Origin: Alloprevotella tannerae
Lineage (GTDB): Bacteria > Bacteroidota > Bacteroidia > Bacteroidales > Bacteroidaceae
NCBI GenBank assembly: GCA_015259305.1
Contig: JABZGO010000071.1
Span: 1-8,293, forward strand
Length of the DNA: 8,293 nucleotides
Direction of reading: 5' to 3'
Part shown: positions 1 to 6,823 of the stretch, piece by piece
How positions within the stretch are numbered: the first letter of the stretch is position 1
How the letters are laid out: the number at the start of each line of letters is the position of its first letter
Notes under the pieces: generated by a model
Seen by the model: the letters and a program-made list of their open reading frames with translations, nothing else
Databases searched by the model: none
What the model was told of the DNA's origin: nothing
Program-made: the position numbers and the translations under genes

Positions 1-96
1 TTCACGATAAAAAGTGATGCCTGCAGTTAAATATAATCGGACAACGCGATATCGAATAAAGCGACGCCACCACGCAAAAAAGACGTTACGGTTCAT
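1..96 (-). CDS. Start of a divergent gene of unknown function (partial, runs off left edge)
   Basis: Reading the minus strand from an ATG at 96-94 gives 32 codons without a stop to the window edge. The peptide begins MNRNVFFAWWRRFIRYRVVR and is rich in Arg and in Trp, Phe and Tyr, as in the cytoplasmic edge of a membrane-associated protein. It does not look like a Sec signal peptide, because there is no long uncharged hydrophobic core. A Bacteroidota-type -7 element on the same strand lies about 27 bases upstream, which supports a real divergent gene. An earlier ATG at 115-113 on this strand, in a different frame, reaches a stop after nine codons. Thirty-two codons are too few to assign a family, and an open frame this short could occur by chance. 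Confidence 0.5.
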   Translation of the reverse strand, partial: MNRNVFFAWWRRFIRYRVVRLYLTAGITFYRE

Positions 97-122
97 AAGA
101 TATGTAATGTATCATTGTGCGG

Positions 123-130
123 CGAAGGTA
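123..130 (-). promoter_or_regulatory. Putative -7 element for the divergent minus-strand gene
   Basis: On the minus strand these bases read TACCTTCG, one mismatch from the Bacteroidota -7 consensus TAnnTTTG. This would start transcription near 115-119, about 20 bases before the ATG at 96-94. The expected -33 position (about 150-154) shows no good TTTG, so the site rests on the -7 match and its position. Confidence 0.4.
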
Positions 131-158
131 CAATTTTTTATTTGCTTTTAAGCTCTAT

Positions 159-190
159 CTTGGCCCTTCACAGACTTTTTCCTATTTTTG
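159..190 (+). promoter_or_regulatory. Putative promoter of the M64-ftsK operon
   Basis: TATTTTTG at 183-190 matches the Bacteroidota -7 consensus TAnnTTTG in full. CTTG at 159-162 is a one-mismatch -33 element with a 20-base spacer. Transcription would start near 194-198, about 20 bases before the ATG at 215. It is the only good promoter candidate seen upstream of the six-gene run. Confidence 0.5.
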
Positions 191-214
191 TACGATAAAA
201 AATAAGACGTACAT

Positions 215-1504
215 ATGAAAAGAATCTTCTCGTTAGCCGGAATGCTCTTGATGATAGTGGCAAGTAGTCACGCACAACAAGTGAATTTGAACAAGACTTT
301 ACGTATCGATTATATATTCTCGGGCGACGTACATCAGCGAGAAATAGCCGTAAGCGAATTAAGTACGTTCGATGGCTGGTATGGCCGACATGTAAACCTT
401 GACACGCTTGCTTTGCAAGGAAATGGAAAAATTTATTTGAGAGATGCACGCACAAAACGCATTCTCTATTGTAACTCGTTCTCGACGCTCTTTCAAGAAT
501 GGTTGAATACAGAAGAAGCGACACGCACGCGCAAAGCTTTTGAAAACGTTTTCCTGCTTCCAATGCCTACTGATTCTGCCTTAGTTTCAATAGAACTTTT
601 TGGCAACCACAACAAGCTTTTAGCACAGTACACTCACAAAATTAATCCAAAAGATATTCTGATTCGCAAGATTAATCCGGCTCAGATTCCACCTCACAAA
701 TATATTTTGAAGAGCGGCGCTCCAGAAAAATGCATCGACATAGCAATTCTAGCAGAAGGTTATCGCGCAGAGGAGGCCGACAGCTTTTACCATCACGCAG
801 AAATTGCTGCAGAACAATTGTTCTTGCACGAGCCATTTAAATCCATGAAGAATAGATTTAACGTTGTTGCCGTAGCACTTCCTTCGATCGAGTCAGGTGT
901 AAGTATTCCGGGAAAAGGAGAATGGAAGAATACAGCGCTCAAGAGCCATTTTGACACCTTCTATTCAGATAGATATTTAACTACGCTCGACCTTAAGAAC
1001 CTCCACAACAGTCTTATTGGAATACCATATGAGCATTTTATTATCTTAGCCAACACTGACAATTATGGAGGAGGTGGTATATATAATTCTTATACCTTAA
1101 CAACAGCCAAACACAAGTTGTTTAAACCGGTTAGCGTACACGAGTTTGGACATAGTTTTGGCGGTTTATCTGACGAATACTATTATGATGATCAATATAC
1201 GAACTATTATTATCCGGATGCTGAACCTTGGGAGCAAAACCTCACGACGTTAAACAACTTTGCGGCGAAGTGGGAAGATATGCTTCCGGCAAAAACAAAG
1301 ATTCCTACGCCACCCAACCCAAAGAAAATGGATCAAATTGGCGTATACGAAGGTGGAGGTTATCAATCAAAAGGCGTATATCGCGCTTTCCAAGATTGCA
1401 GAATGAAGACGAACGAATGTAAAGCCTTCTGCCCAGTCTGTCAACGTGCACTACGCAGACTCATTGATTATTATACACAAGAACAAGGTAATGGTAAAAA
1501 CTAA
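215..1504 (+). CDS. Secreted peptidase M64 family zinc metallopeptidase
   Basis: This 429-residue protein belongs to peptidase family M64, named after the IgA peptidase of Clostridium ramosum. The substrate of this Bacteroidota member cannot be told from sequence, so cleavage of IgA should not be assumed. Residues 1-20 form a Sec signal peptide: MKR, a hydrophobic core, and likely cleavage at SHA|QQ. Residues of about 21-150 fit the beta-rich N-terminal domain found in M64 proteins, and about 165-415 the catalytic domain. The zinc site is HEFGH at 309-313, with H309 and H313 as ligands and E310 as general base. It is followed by GGLSDEY, where the acidic pair D320/E321 probably supplies the third ligand. 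Four cysteines near the C-terminus (C395, C402, C406, C409) may form disulfides. There is no lipobox, so the product should be periplasmic or secreted. The start fits the signal peptide, although no clear Shine-Dalgarno precedes it. The 3' end overlaps ftsK by 14 bases. Confidence 0.9.
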   Translation: MKRIFSLAGMLLMIVASSHAQQVNLNKTLRIDYIFSGDVHQREIAVSELSTFDGWYGRHVNLDTLALQGNGKIYLRDARTKRILYCNSFSTLFQEWLNTEEATRTRKAFENVFLLPMPTDSALVSIELFGNHNKLLAQYTHKINPKDILIRKINPAQIPPHKYILKSGAPEKCIDIAILAEGYRAEEADSFYHHAEIAAEQLFLHEPFKSMKNRFNVVAVALPSIESGVSIPGKGEWKNTALKSHFDTFYSDRYLTTLDLKNLHNSLIGIPYEHFIILANTDNYGGGGIYNSYTLTTAKHKLFKPVSVHEFGHSFGGLSDEYYYDDQYTNYYYPDAEPWEQNLTTLNNFAAKWEDMLPAKTKIPTPPNPKKMDQIGVYEGGGYQSKGVYRAFQDCRMKTNECKAFCPVCQRALRRLIDYYTQEQGNGKN

Positions 1505-3950
1505 GCGAGCTAAAAAGAAATCATTTCGGCAAGTTATAATGCCTGAAAGCGGCTGGGGCGATATCCTGCGTGGAGATACGCTTCGCTTCATCTGTGGTGT
1601 TATAATTCTCATTATCGCTTTGTTTCTATTGCTCTCTTTCTCGTCTTATTTATTAAACGGCTATAGAGACCAGGCTCATATAGAAGCACAAGAAACATTT
1701 AGGGCCGCCAACTATGGTGGGCGTCTAGGCGCATATACAGCTTATTATTTCCTTCAGAATTGTTTTGGTTTGTGTTCTTTCTTTATTGCAATTTTCTTAT
1801 TAGGATTGAGCTTAAAACTTATGCGCACCTACAAGATAAGACTATGGAAATGGTTCCTCAATTGTGTTATACTCATGGTTTGGGGATCTATTGTCTTAAG
1901 CATATCACAAGCAAATTTCTTTCCTCAAAAATGGATACAAATGTTTCCTTTTGACTGGGGAGGAGGACATGGCATTTACATAAACAATTACTTGTGTGAT
2001 GTTATTGGCCTCACTGGTACTATTATACTAATGATTGCATTGGGACTTCTTTATTTAGTTTATCTTACAGATGAGACTATCGTAGTATTCAGAAACCTAA
2101 TACATCCCCAACAGTTTTTAAATAAGATATCATCTGACGTTCATCTAGAAAATGTCGAATCCAATAACGATAAATGTGAAGAGGAGACACAGAATATTAT
2201 AAATGAGGCTGAAACTGAGGACATAGAAAATGAGGAGGATAAAATAACAACTCATGATGCTGAAACAGGTACTGTCATTGACCTTACTGTAGACATACCT
2301 ACCATAACATCAGATCAGACTAAAGAGGAAACTACTCCTGTAAGCCCTCAATCGGGAGAAACAGATTTCGTTATCGTAGATAAACTAGAAGAAGAAAAAG
2401 CTACGCAGAAAACTGTAGAAGAAGTATTACAACAAGAGCCATATGATCCACGAAAAGATCTTGAGAATTATAAATTCCCAACGTTGGGCCTGCTAAAAGT
2501 ATATGATGATAATGGGCCCAAGATAGATATGGATGAACAGCAAGGGAACAAAAATAGAATTATCAATGTTCTCAAAAGTTTTGGTGTAGAAATTGCAGCC
2601 ATAACAGCAACTATAGGGCCAACCATCACCTTGTATGAGGTTACACCTGCTCCCGGAGTGCGCATTAATAAAATCCGAAATCTTGAAGATGATATTGCTT
2701 TGAGCTTATCAGCACTGGGTATACGTATTATTGCTCCAATTCCAGGAAAAGGTACAATTGGCATCGAAGTTCCTAATAAAACAGCTAAGATTGTTTCGAT
2801 GGAGAGTATACTTAACTCGAAGCGATTTCAAGAGACAAAAGCTGATTTGCCCATAGCCCTAGGAAAGACTATCACAAATGAAGTTTTTATGGTTGATTTG
2901 GCCAAAATGCCTCACTTGTTAGTTGCGGGTGCAACTGGACAAGGAAAGTCTGTAGGACTAAATGCCATCATCACATCTTTACTCTATAAAAAGCACCCAG
3001 CAGAATTGAAGCTCGTGATGATAGATCCTAAAAAGGTAGAATTTAGTGTCTATACTCCTATTGAACGTCATTTCTTAGCAAAACTTCCAACAGCCGTAGA
3101 GCCAATTATCACAGATGTTACAAAAGTTGTCCAAACGCTCAAAAGTCTTTGCCAAGTGATGGATCATCGTTATGACCTACTACGATTAGCACACGTAAGA
3201 AATATAAAAGAGTATAACGCCAAATTCAAGGCAAGGAAGCTAAACCCTAAAGACGGGCATGAATTTATGCCTTACATTGTTGTGATAATAGATGAGTTTG
3301 GAGACTTAATTATGACAGCAGGAAAAGAGGTAGAGTTACCAATTGCCCGCATTGCTCAATTAGCTCGAGCCGTAGGTATGCATATGGTTATAGCAACCCA
3401 GCGTCCAACTACGAACATCATAACAGGTACCATAAAAGCAAATTTCCCTGCGCGTATGGCCTTTAAAGTGATGTCAGTCATAGATAGTAGAACAATTCTT
3501 GATCGAACGGGCGCAAATCAACTAATTGGACGAGGAGATATGCTTTTCTTACACGGTAATGAGCCCGTTCGCGTTCAATGTGCATTTGTTGATACACCTG
3601 AAGTCGAGCGCATCAATGAATTTATTTGCAAACAGCAAGCTTATCCGGCAGCATTTGAATTACCTGAAGTAGAATCAGAGGAAGAGGTAGGCAACGCTGT
3701 TGGACAAATAGATAAAAATAGTCTTGATCCGATGTTTGAGGATGCTGCGCGCCTTATAGTGATTCATCAACAAGGTTCTACATCTTTAATCCAACGTAAG
3801 TTCTCCATAGGCTTTAATCGCGCTGGGCGCTTAATGGACCAACTTGAGCATTTTGGCATAGTTGGCCCTTCTAGAGGCGCAAAGCCTCGTGAAGTGCTGG
3901 TGACAGACGACACAACTTTAGAAGCCCTATTAAATGAAGTCCAACATTAA
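1491..3950 (+). CDS. ftsK: DNA translocase FtsK
   Basis: FtsK is a hexameric ATP-driven DNA pump anchored at the division septum. It clears the chromosome from the closing septum and activates XerCD recombination at dif. From the ATG at 1491 the protein has 819 residues. Residues 1-31 are Lys/Arg-rich. Four membrane segments follow at about 32-55, 86-110, 120-140 and 171-193. An acidic, low-complexity linker spans about 205-325. The RecA-like motor carries Walker A GATGQGKS at 480-487 and Walker B VVIIDEFGD with D601 and E602, then the conserved ATQRP and GRGDML segments. The DNA-reading winged-helix gamma domain runs from D746 to the end, including NRAGRLMDQLE and KPREVLV. The frame also opens 45 bases earlier at a GTG (1446), giving 834 residues, but the ATG is preferred because the extension lies deep in the upstream gene. 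AAGG at 1485-1488 is only two bases from the ATG, closer than usual. The 14-base overlap suggests translational coupling. Confidence 0.95.
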   Translation: MVKTKRAKKKSFRQVIMPESGWGDILRGDTLRFICGVIILIIALFLLLSFSSYLLNGYRDQAHIEAQETFRAANYGGRLGAYTAYYFLQNCFGLCSFFIAIFLLGLSLKLMRTYKIRLWKWFLNCVILMVWGSIVLSISQANFFPQKWIQMFPFDWGGGHGIYINNYLCDVIGLTGTIILMIALGLLYLVYLTDETIVVFRNLIHPQQFLNKISSDVHLENVESNNDKCEEETQNIINEAETEDIENEEDKITTHDAETGTVIDLTVDIPTITSDQTKEETTPVSPQSGETDFVIVDKLEEEKATQKTVEEVLQQEPYDPRKDLENYKFPTLGLLKVYDDNGPKIDMDEQQGNKNRIINVLKSFGVEIAAITATIGPTITLYEVTPAPGVRINKIRNLEDDIALSLSALGIRIIAPIPGKGTIGIEVPNKTAKIVSMESILNSKRFQETKADLPIALGKTITNEVFMVDLAKMPHLLVAGATGQGKSVGLNAIITSLLYKKHPAELKLVMIDPKKVEFSVYTPIERHFLAKLPTAVEPIITDVTKVVQTLKSLCQVMDHRYDLLRLAHVRNIKEYNAKFKARKLNPKDGHEFMPYIVVIIDEFGDLIMTAGKEVELPIARIAQLARAVGMHMVIATQRPTTNIITGTIKANFPARMAFKVMSVIDSRTILDRTGANQLIGRGDMLFLHGNEPVRVQCAFVDTPEVERINEFICKQQAYPAAFELPEVESEEEVGNAVGQIDKNSLDPMFEDAARLIVIHQQGSTSLIQRKFSIGFNRAGRLMDQLEHFGIVGPSRGAKPREVLVTDDTTLEALLNEVQH

Positions 3951-3982
3951 TACTCCAATAACAGACAAATAATAAGGATCAT

Positions 3983-4609
3983 ATGAAAAGAATAGTCTCT
4001 CTCTTAATTGCCGTTATATGTTTTTATCCTCTTTTCTCACAAAGTGCTAAAGAAGCATTGGATAAAACAGCAGCCAAGATAGCTAATAGTGGATGTTTAA
4101 AGGTTAGCTTTACCACAACCTTTTATAATGGATTAAAGCCAAATGGCAACACTAATGGTACACTTCTTTTGAAAGGAAATAAATTCAAATTAAGCTCTCG
4201 AGAAGTTTCCGTATGGTATGACGGGAAAACAGAGTGGAGTTTAGTTGCAGGGAATAACGAAGTCAATGTATCTACCCCGTCAGTTTCAGAAGCAGCAATG
4301 ATGAATCCCTATACGTTTACCAATCTTTATAAAAAGGATTACAATACCAGTATTAAAGATACGAAATATGCTGGAAAGCCTTGTAAGGAAGTCGCTCTAC
4401 AAGCTCAAAACAAAGCAAATCAAATTCAGAGAATGTTAGTTATTGTCGATTCTAACTATATCCCGGTTAACATCCGCATTAAAAACAAACAAGGCAACTG
4501 GATTCGATTCGCAATAACCGAGTTCAAAGCCAATCAACAAGTAAGCAATTCAACCTTTCGTTTTAACCCTAAAGACTTCCCTAACATCGAAGTTATTGAT
4601 TTAAGATAG
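3983..4609 (+). CDS. lolA: LolA-like periplasmic outer-membrane lipoprotein carrier
   Basis: LolA takes lipoproteins from the LolCDE transporter in the inner membrane and carries them across the periplasm to the outer membrane. The protein has 208 residues. Residues 1-19 form a signal peptide (MKRI, a hydrophobic core, LFS|Q) without a lipobox, so the mature product is soluble and periplasmic. The mature part starts with an amphipathic helix (AKEALDKTAAKIA), followed by beta-strand-rich sequence with WYDGKTEW and MNPYTFTNLYKK, both typical of the Bacteroidota LolA form. It ends with FRFNPKDFPNIEVIDLR, the family's conserved tail. AAGG at 3974-3977, five bases before the ATG, is a reasonable ribosome binding site. 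The gene lies 32 bases after ftsK and 5 bases before trxB. Bacteroidota generally lack a recognisable LolB, so how this carrier hands over its cargo is open. It is assigned by family resemblance, as there is no catalytic motif to test. Confidence 0.85.
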   Translation: MKRIVSLLIAVICFYPLFSQSAKEALDKTAAKIANSGCLKVSFTTTFYNGLKPNGNTNGTLLLKGNKFKLSSREVSVWYDGKTEWSLVAGNNEVNVSTPSVSEAAMMNPYTFTNLYKKDYNTSIKDTKYAGKPCKEVALQAQNKANQIQRMLVIVDSNYIPVNIRIKNKQGNWIRFAITEFKANQQVSNSTFRFNPKDFPNIEVIDLR

Positions 4610-4614
4610 AAAAT

Positions 4615-5553
4615 ATGGAAACAGTACGTTGTTTAATCTTAGGTTCAGGCCCCGCAGGATACACTGCAGGCCTCTATGCCGGTAGAGCCGGCCTTTCCCC
4701 AATCCTTTATGAAGGAATGCAACCCGGAGGTCAATTAACTACCACGACAGAAATTGAGAACTTCCCAGGCTATCCGGAAGGAGTTGATGCCAATCAATTG
4801 TTAGATGATTTGCGCCGTCAAGCAGAGCGTTTTGGCACAGAAATCCGTGCGCATGCTGCAACTAAGGTGAATTTAGAAAAAAGACCGTATGAAATAACTT
4901 TTGATGATGGAAGCCAAGTTCTCTGCCATACATTAATTATTGCCACTGGTGCAACAGCTAAATATTTAGGTCTTTCTGACGAAGAAAAATACAAAGGAGC
5001 AGGTGTTAGTGCTTGTGCTACCTGCGATGGTTTCTTCTATCGTAAGAAAATAGTTGCAGTCGTTGGTGGCGGAGATACAGCTTGCGAAGAGGCCACCTAT
5101 CTCTCGAGTCTTGCAGAAAAAGTCTATTTAATTGTACGCAAGCCTTTTTTGCGTGCCAGCAAAGCTATGCAAGATCGTGTAATGGAGAACCCTAAAATTG
5201 AAATTCTCTTCGAAACAAACACTGTAGGCTTATTTGGTGAAGGCGGTGTTTCAGGAGCACATTTGGTATATCGTCGTGGAGAAGCTGATGAAAAAGTATA
5301 CGATCTCCCGATCGACGGATTTTTCTTAGCTATCGGACACAAACCGAATAGCGATCTCTTCAAGCCGTGGGTAAAGACAGACGACAATGGCTATATTATC
5401 ACCGAAGATCAATCTCCAAGAACAGGTATACCTGGCGTCTATGCAGCCGGAGATATTGCCGATCCTCATTATCGTCAAGCCATTACTGCAGCAGGTAGTG
5501 GGTGTAAAGCAGCACTTGAAGCTAATCGTTATTTAGCTGAGAACAACTTGTAA
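4615..5553 (+). CDS. trxB: Thioredoxin-disulfide reductase
   Basis: TrxB is the cytoplasmic FAD enzyme that uses NADPH to reduce thioredoxin, feeding ribonucleotide reductase, peroxide defence and disulfide repair. The 312 residues match the low-molecular-weight bacterial class. The FAD-binding GSGPAG is at 10-15, and PGGQLTTTTEIENFPG follows. The redox-active CATC has C134 and C137. The NADPH domain has GGGDTA at 151-156 and the segment VRKPFLRAS from V174, where NADPH-specific enzymes carry basic residues contacting the 2'-phosphate. The C-terminal FAD motif GVYAAGD ends at D280. No key residue is missing. The gene starts 5 bases after lolA, and its stop shares one base with the next start (TAATG), which suggests coupled translation. 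No thioredoxin gene is in the window, so the partner must be encoded elsewhere. Confidence 0.96.
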   Translation: METVRCLILGSGPAGYTAGLYAGRAGLSPILYEGMQPGGQLTTTTEIENFPGYPEGVDANQLLDDLRRQAERFGTEIRAHAATKVNLEKRPYEITFDDGSQVLCHTLIIATGATAKYLGLSDEEKYKGAGVSACATCDGFFYRKKIVAVVGGGDTACEEATYLSSLAEKVYLIVRKPFLRASKAMQDRVMENPKIEILFETNTVGLFGEGGVSGAHLVYRRGEADEKVYDLPIDGFFLAIGHKPNSDLFKPWVKTDDNGYIITEDQSPRTGIPGVYAAGDIADPHYRQAITAAGSGCKAALEANRYLAENNL

Positions 5554-6083
5554 TGAGTTTCTATAGCAAGAGAAAAGTACACTTAGGTTTAGGATTTTCT
5601 ATCCTATTCCTACTTTTCTCTTGCTCTTCTCATAAATCATTAAATTACGATTTTAAAACCTTAGTACGTACTGCAGATCGTATAGGTTTTGATATTGAAC
5701 GCACTGACGACCATCAGTTATTTATAGAAGCCGCCTCTTGGCTTGGTACGCCCTACACTTTTGGCGGTTCCTCCAAACTTGGTGTAGATTGCTCCGGCCT
5801 TACGTGTGCTATATATAATAATGTATATGGTGTGCAACTACATAGAATCAGCAAAGAACAATTCGAAAAAGATTTAGGACATCCCCGTAGCCCAGAAGCA
5901 CTCAAACAAGGAGATCTCGTATTTTTCTCCTCTTCCTATGATCCGTCCCGCATTGATCATGTTGGGATTTTTTTGAAAGGTTCAAAGTTCATTCACGCAA
6001 GCAGCAGCAAAGGCGTAGTAATAGATGATCTCAACAGGGATTATTGGCGAAAACATTGGATTGCCGGAGGCACAATAAAATGA
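5553..6083 (+). CDS. NlpC/P60 family lipoprotein, probable peptidoglycan endopeptidase
   Basis: NlpC/P60 cysteine peptidases cut peptidoglycan stem peptides, usually next to D-Glu or meso-diaminopimelate, during wall growth or recycling. The 176 residues start with a lipoprotein signal peptide. A basic n-region (KRK) and a hydrophobic core lead to LFSC, with C24 as the lipidated cysteine; Phe at -2 is looser than the usual lipobox. The residues after C24 are SSHKS, without the acidic run linked to surface export in Bacteroidota, so the protein probably faces the periplasm. The catalytic domain covers about 55-176. The nucleophile is C80 in VDCSGL, the general base H136 in DHVGIF, and the third polar residue H148 in FIHASS. 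Size and layout resemble MepS (Spr) of E. coli, but orthology is inference. The start overlaps the trxB stop by one base, and the stop overlaps the next start by four. Confidence 0.9.
   Translation: MSFYSKRKVHLGLGFSILFLLFSCSSHKSLNYDFKTLVRTADRIGFDIERTDDHQLFIEAASWLGTPYTFGGSSKLGVDCSGLTCAIYNNVYGVQLHRISKEQFEKDLGHPRSPEALKQGDLVFFSSSYDPSRIDHVGIFLKGSKFIHASSSKGVVIDDLNRDYWRKHWIAGGTIK
6066..6070 (+). promoter_or_regulatory. Shine-Dalgarno sequence for the glycosylase-like gene
   Basis: GGAGG lies nine bases before the ATG at 6080, inside the end of the NlpC/P60 gene. It is the clearest ribosome binding site in the window. It supports the ATG over the TTG at 6044 that would extend the frame by 12 codons. 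Confidence 0.6.
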
Positions 6084-6652
6084 TAGAACAACACCCTCTT
6101 TCCCCTTTTCTTCCTGCAAATGCCAAACTATTGATGTTAGGTAGTTTCCCACCTCAAACTAAGAGATGGTCTATGCACTTCTTCTACCCCAATTACATCA
6201 ATGATATGTGGCGTATATATGGGTTACTTTTTAAAGGCGACAAAGACGCCTTTGTTGATAAAGAACATAAGACATTTAAGTTAGATTTGTTGATCCCCTT
6301 CTTAAAAGCAAAAGGCATTGCTATATTTGACACAGCTATTGAAGTCAGACGATTAAAAGATAATGCTTCAGACAAATTCTTAGAAGTCATTACTCCAACA
6401 GACCTGCCTGCATTATTTGATCAACTTCCACAACTAAAGGCCGTCGTTACTACCGGACAAAAAGCTACAGATACGCTACTACAAGCATTTAACATCAAAG
6501 AACCTGTAGTCGGCACTTATGAAACGTTTCAATACGCAGGCAAAGAGCTTCGCTTATACCGTATGCCCAGTAGTAGTCGTGCTTATCCCCTCAAATTAGA
6601 AAAGAAAGCAGAAAAATACAAGGTAATGTTTGAAGACTTAGACCTATTATAA
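6080..6652 (+). CDS. Uracil-DNA glycosylase superfamily-like protein
   Basis: This 190-residue cytoplasmic protein resembles Bacteroidota proteins annotated as uracil-DNA glycosylase family. Such enzymes flip a damaged base, typically uracil, out of DNA and cut its glycosidic bond to start base-excision repair. KLLMLGSFPPQ at 16-26 fits the first active-site loop after a beta strand. IFDTAIEVRRLKDNASD in the middle fits the core. AVVTTGQKATDTLL fits the strand and helix before the last loop. MPSSSR at 162-167 corresponds to the DNA-intercalating loop (HPSP in Ung, NPSG in Mug). The first loop reads GSFPP where Ung has GQDPY and Mug has GINPG, so the usual Asp or Asn appears to be Phe. Activity and substrate are therefore uncertain. 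The start is set by GGAGG at 6066-6070 and by the ATGA overlap with the upstream gene. It is the last gene of the run. A member of the fold with another role is possible. Confidence 0.7.
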   Translation: MIEQHPLSPFLPANAKLLMLGSFPPQTKRWSMHFFYPNYINDMWRIYGLLFKGDKDAFVDKEHKTFKLDLLIPFLKAKGIAIFDTAIEVRRLKDNASDKFLEVITPTDLPALFDQLPQLKAVVTTGQKATDTLLQAFNIKEPVVGTYETFQYAGKELRLYRMPSSSRAYPLKLEKKAEKYKVMFEDLDLL

Positions 6653-6724
6653 CTCCTGAAACATTTTCATTTTTCTAAATCCAGGCCTTTACTTCGCATC
6701 AAGACAAGAGATTATCAACGGATT

Positions 6725-6755
6725 TTAATACGATAAAAGCATCGGCAAGTATTGA
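6725..6755. repeat. Small imperfect inverted repeat upstream of the second promoter
   Basis: AATAC at 6727-6731 is mirrored by GTATT at 6749-6753, and CGAT at 6731-6734 by ATCG at 6741-6744. The outer arms extend by a T-G and a T-A pair. The repeat ends 15 bases before the -33 element at 6771. It is not followed by a T-run, so it is a poor terminator and a possible operator. Short A+T-rich repeats of this kind also occur by chance. Confidence 0.25.
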
Positions 6756-6770
6756 TTTCTTCACCTTTAT

Positions 6771-6802
6771 TTTGGATACAAAAACTAACAATACTAACTT
6801 TG
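6771..6802 (+). promoter_or_regulatory. Near-consensus Bacteroidota promoter for the oxidoreductase unit
   Basis: TTTG at 6771-6774 and TAACTTTG at 6795-6802 match both elements of the Bacteroidota housekeeping promoter (TTTG / TAnnTTTG) exactly, with a 20-base spacer. Transcription would start near 6806-6810, leaving a leader of about 15 bases before the ATG at 6824. It sits in the 171-base gap after the first operon, so it marks a new transcription unit. The rest of the gap, apart from the inverted repeat at 6725-6755, shows nothing I can name. Confidence 0.75.
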
Positions 6803-6823
6803 CTCATCTAAATACGGCAACAC

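Noticed and set aside
212..225. The same 14 bases occur at the start of the M64 gene (212-225) and of lolA (3980-3993).
   Set aside because: Both encode the MKRI start of a signal peptide with the same codons after CAT; the match ends right after, so it is probably not a true repeat.
168..563. A 131-codon open frame on the minus strand across the start of the M64 gene.
   Set aside because: It is antisense to a clear signal peptide and M64 domain, covers the plus-strand promoter, and its protein shows no recognisable domain.
1446..1490. GTG-initiated extension of FtsK by 15 residues.
   Set aside because: It lies wholly inside the M64 gene and adds no recognisable FtsK sequence; the ATG at 1491 is followed directly by the normal basic N-terminus.
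2130..2430. Glu- and Thr-rich stretch within ftsK that could look like inserted or foreign DNA.
   Set aside because: FtsK proteins normally have a variable, acidic low-complexity linker between the membrane part and the motor; the frame is intact throughout.
6657..6674. TGAAA-CAT-TTTCA hairpin followed by five T, as a terminator after the glycosylase-like gene.
   Set aside because: The stem has five pairs with only one G-C, too weak to call an intrinsic terminator, although the position is right.
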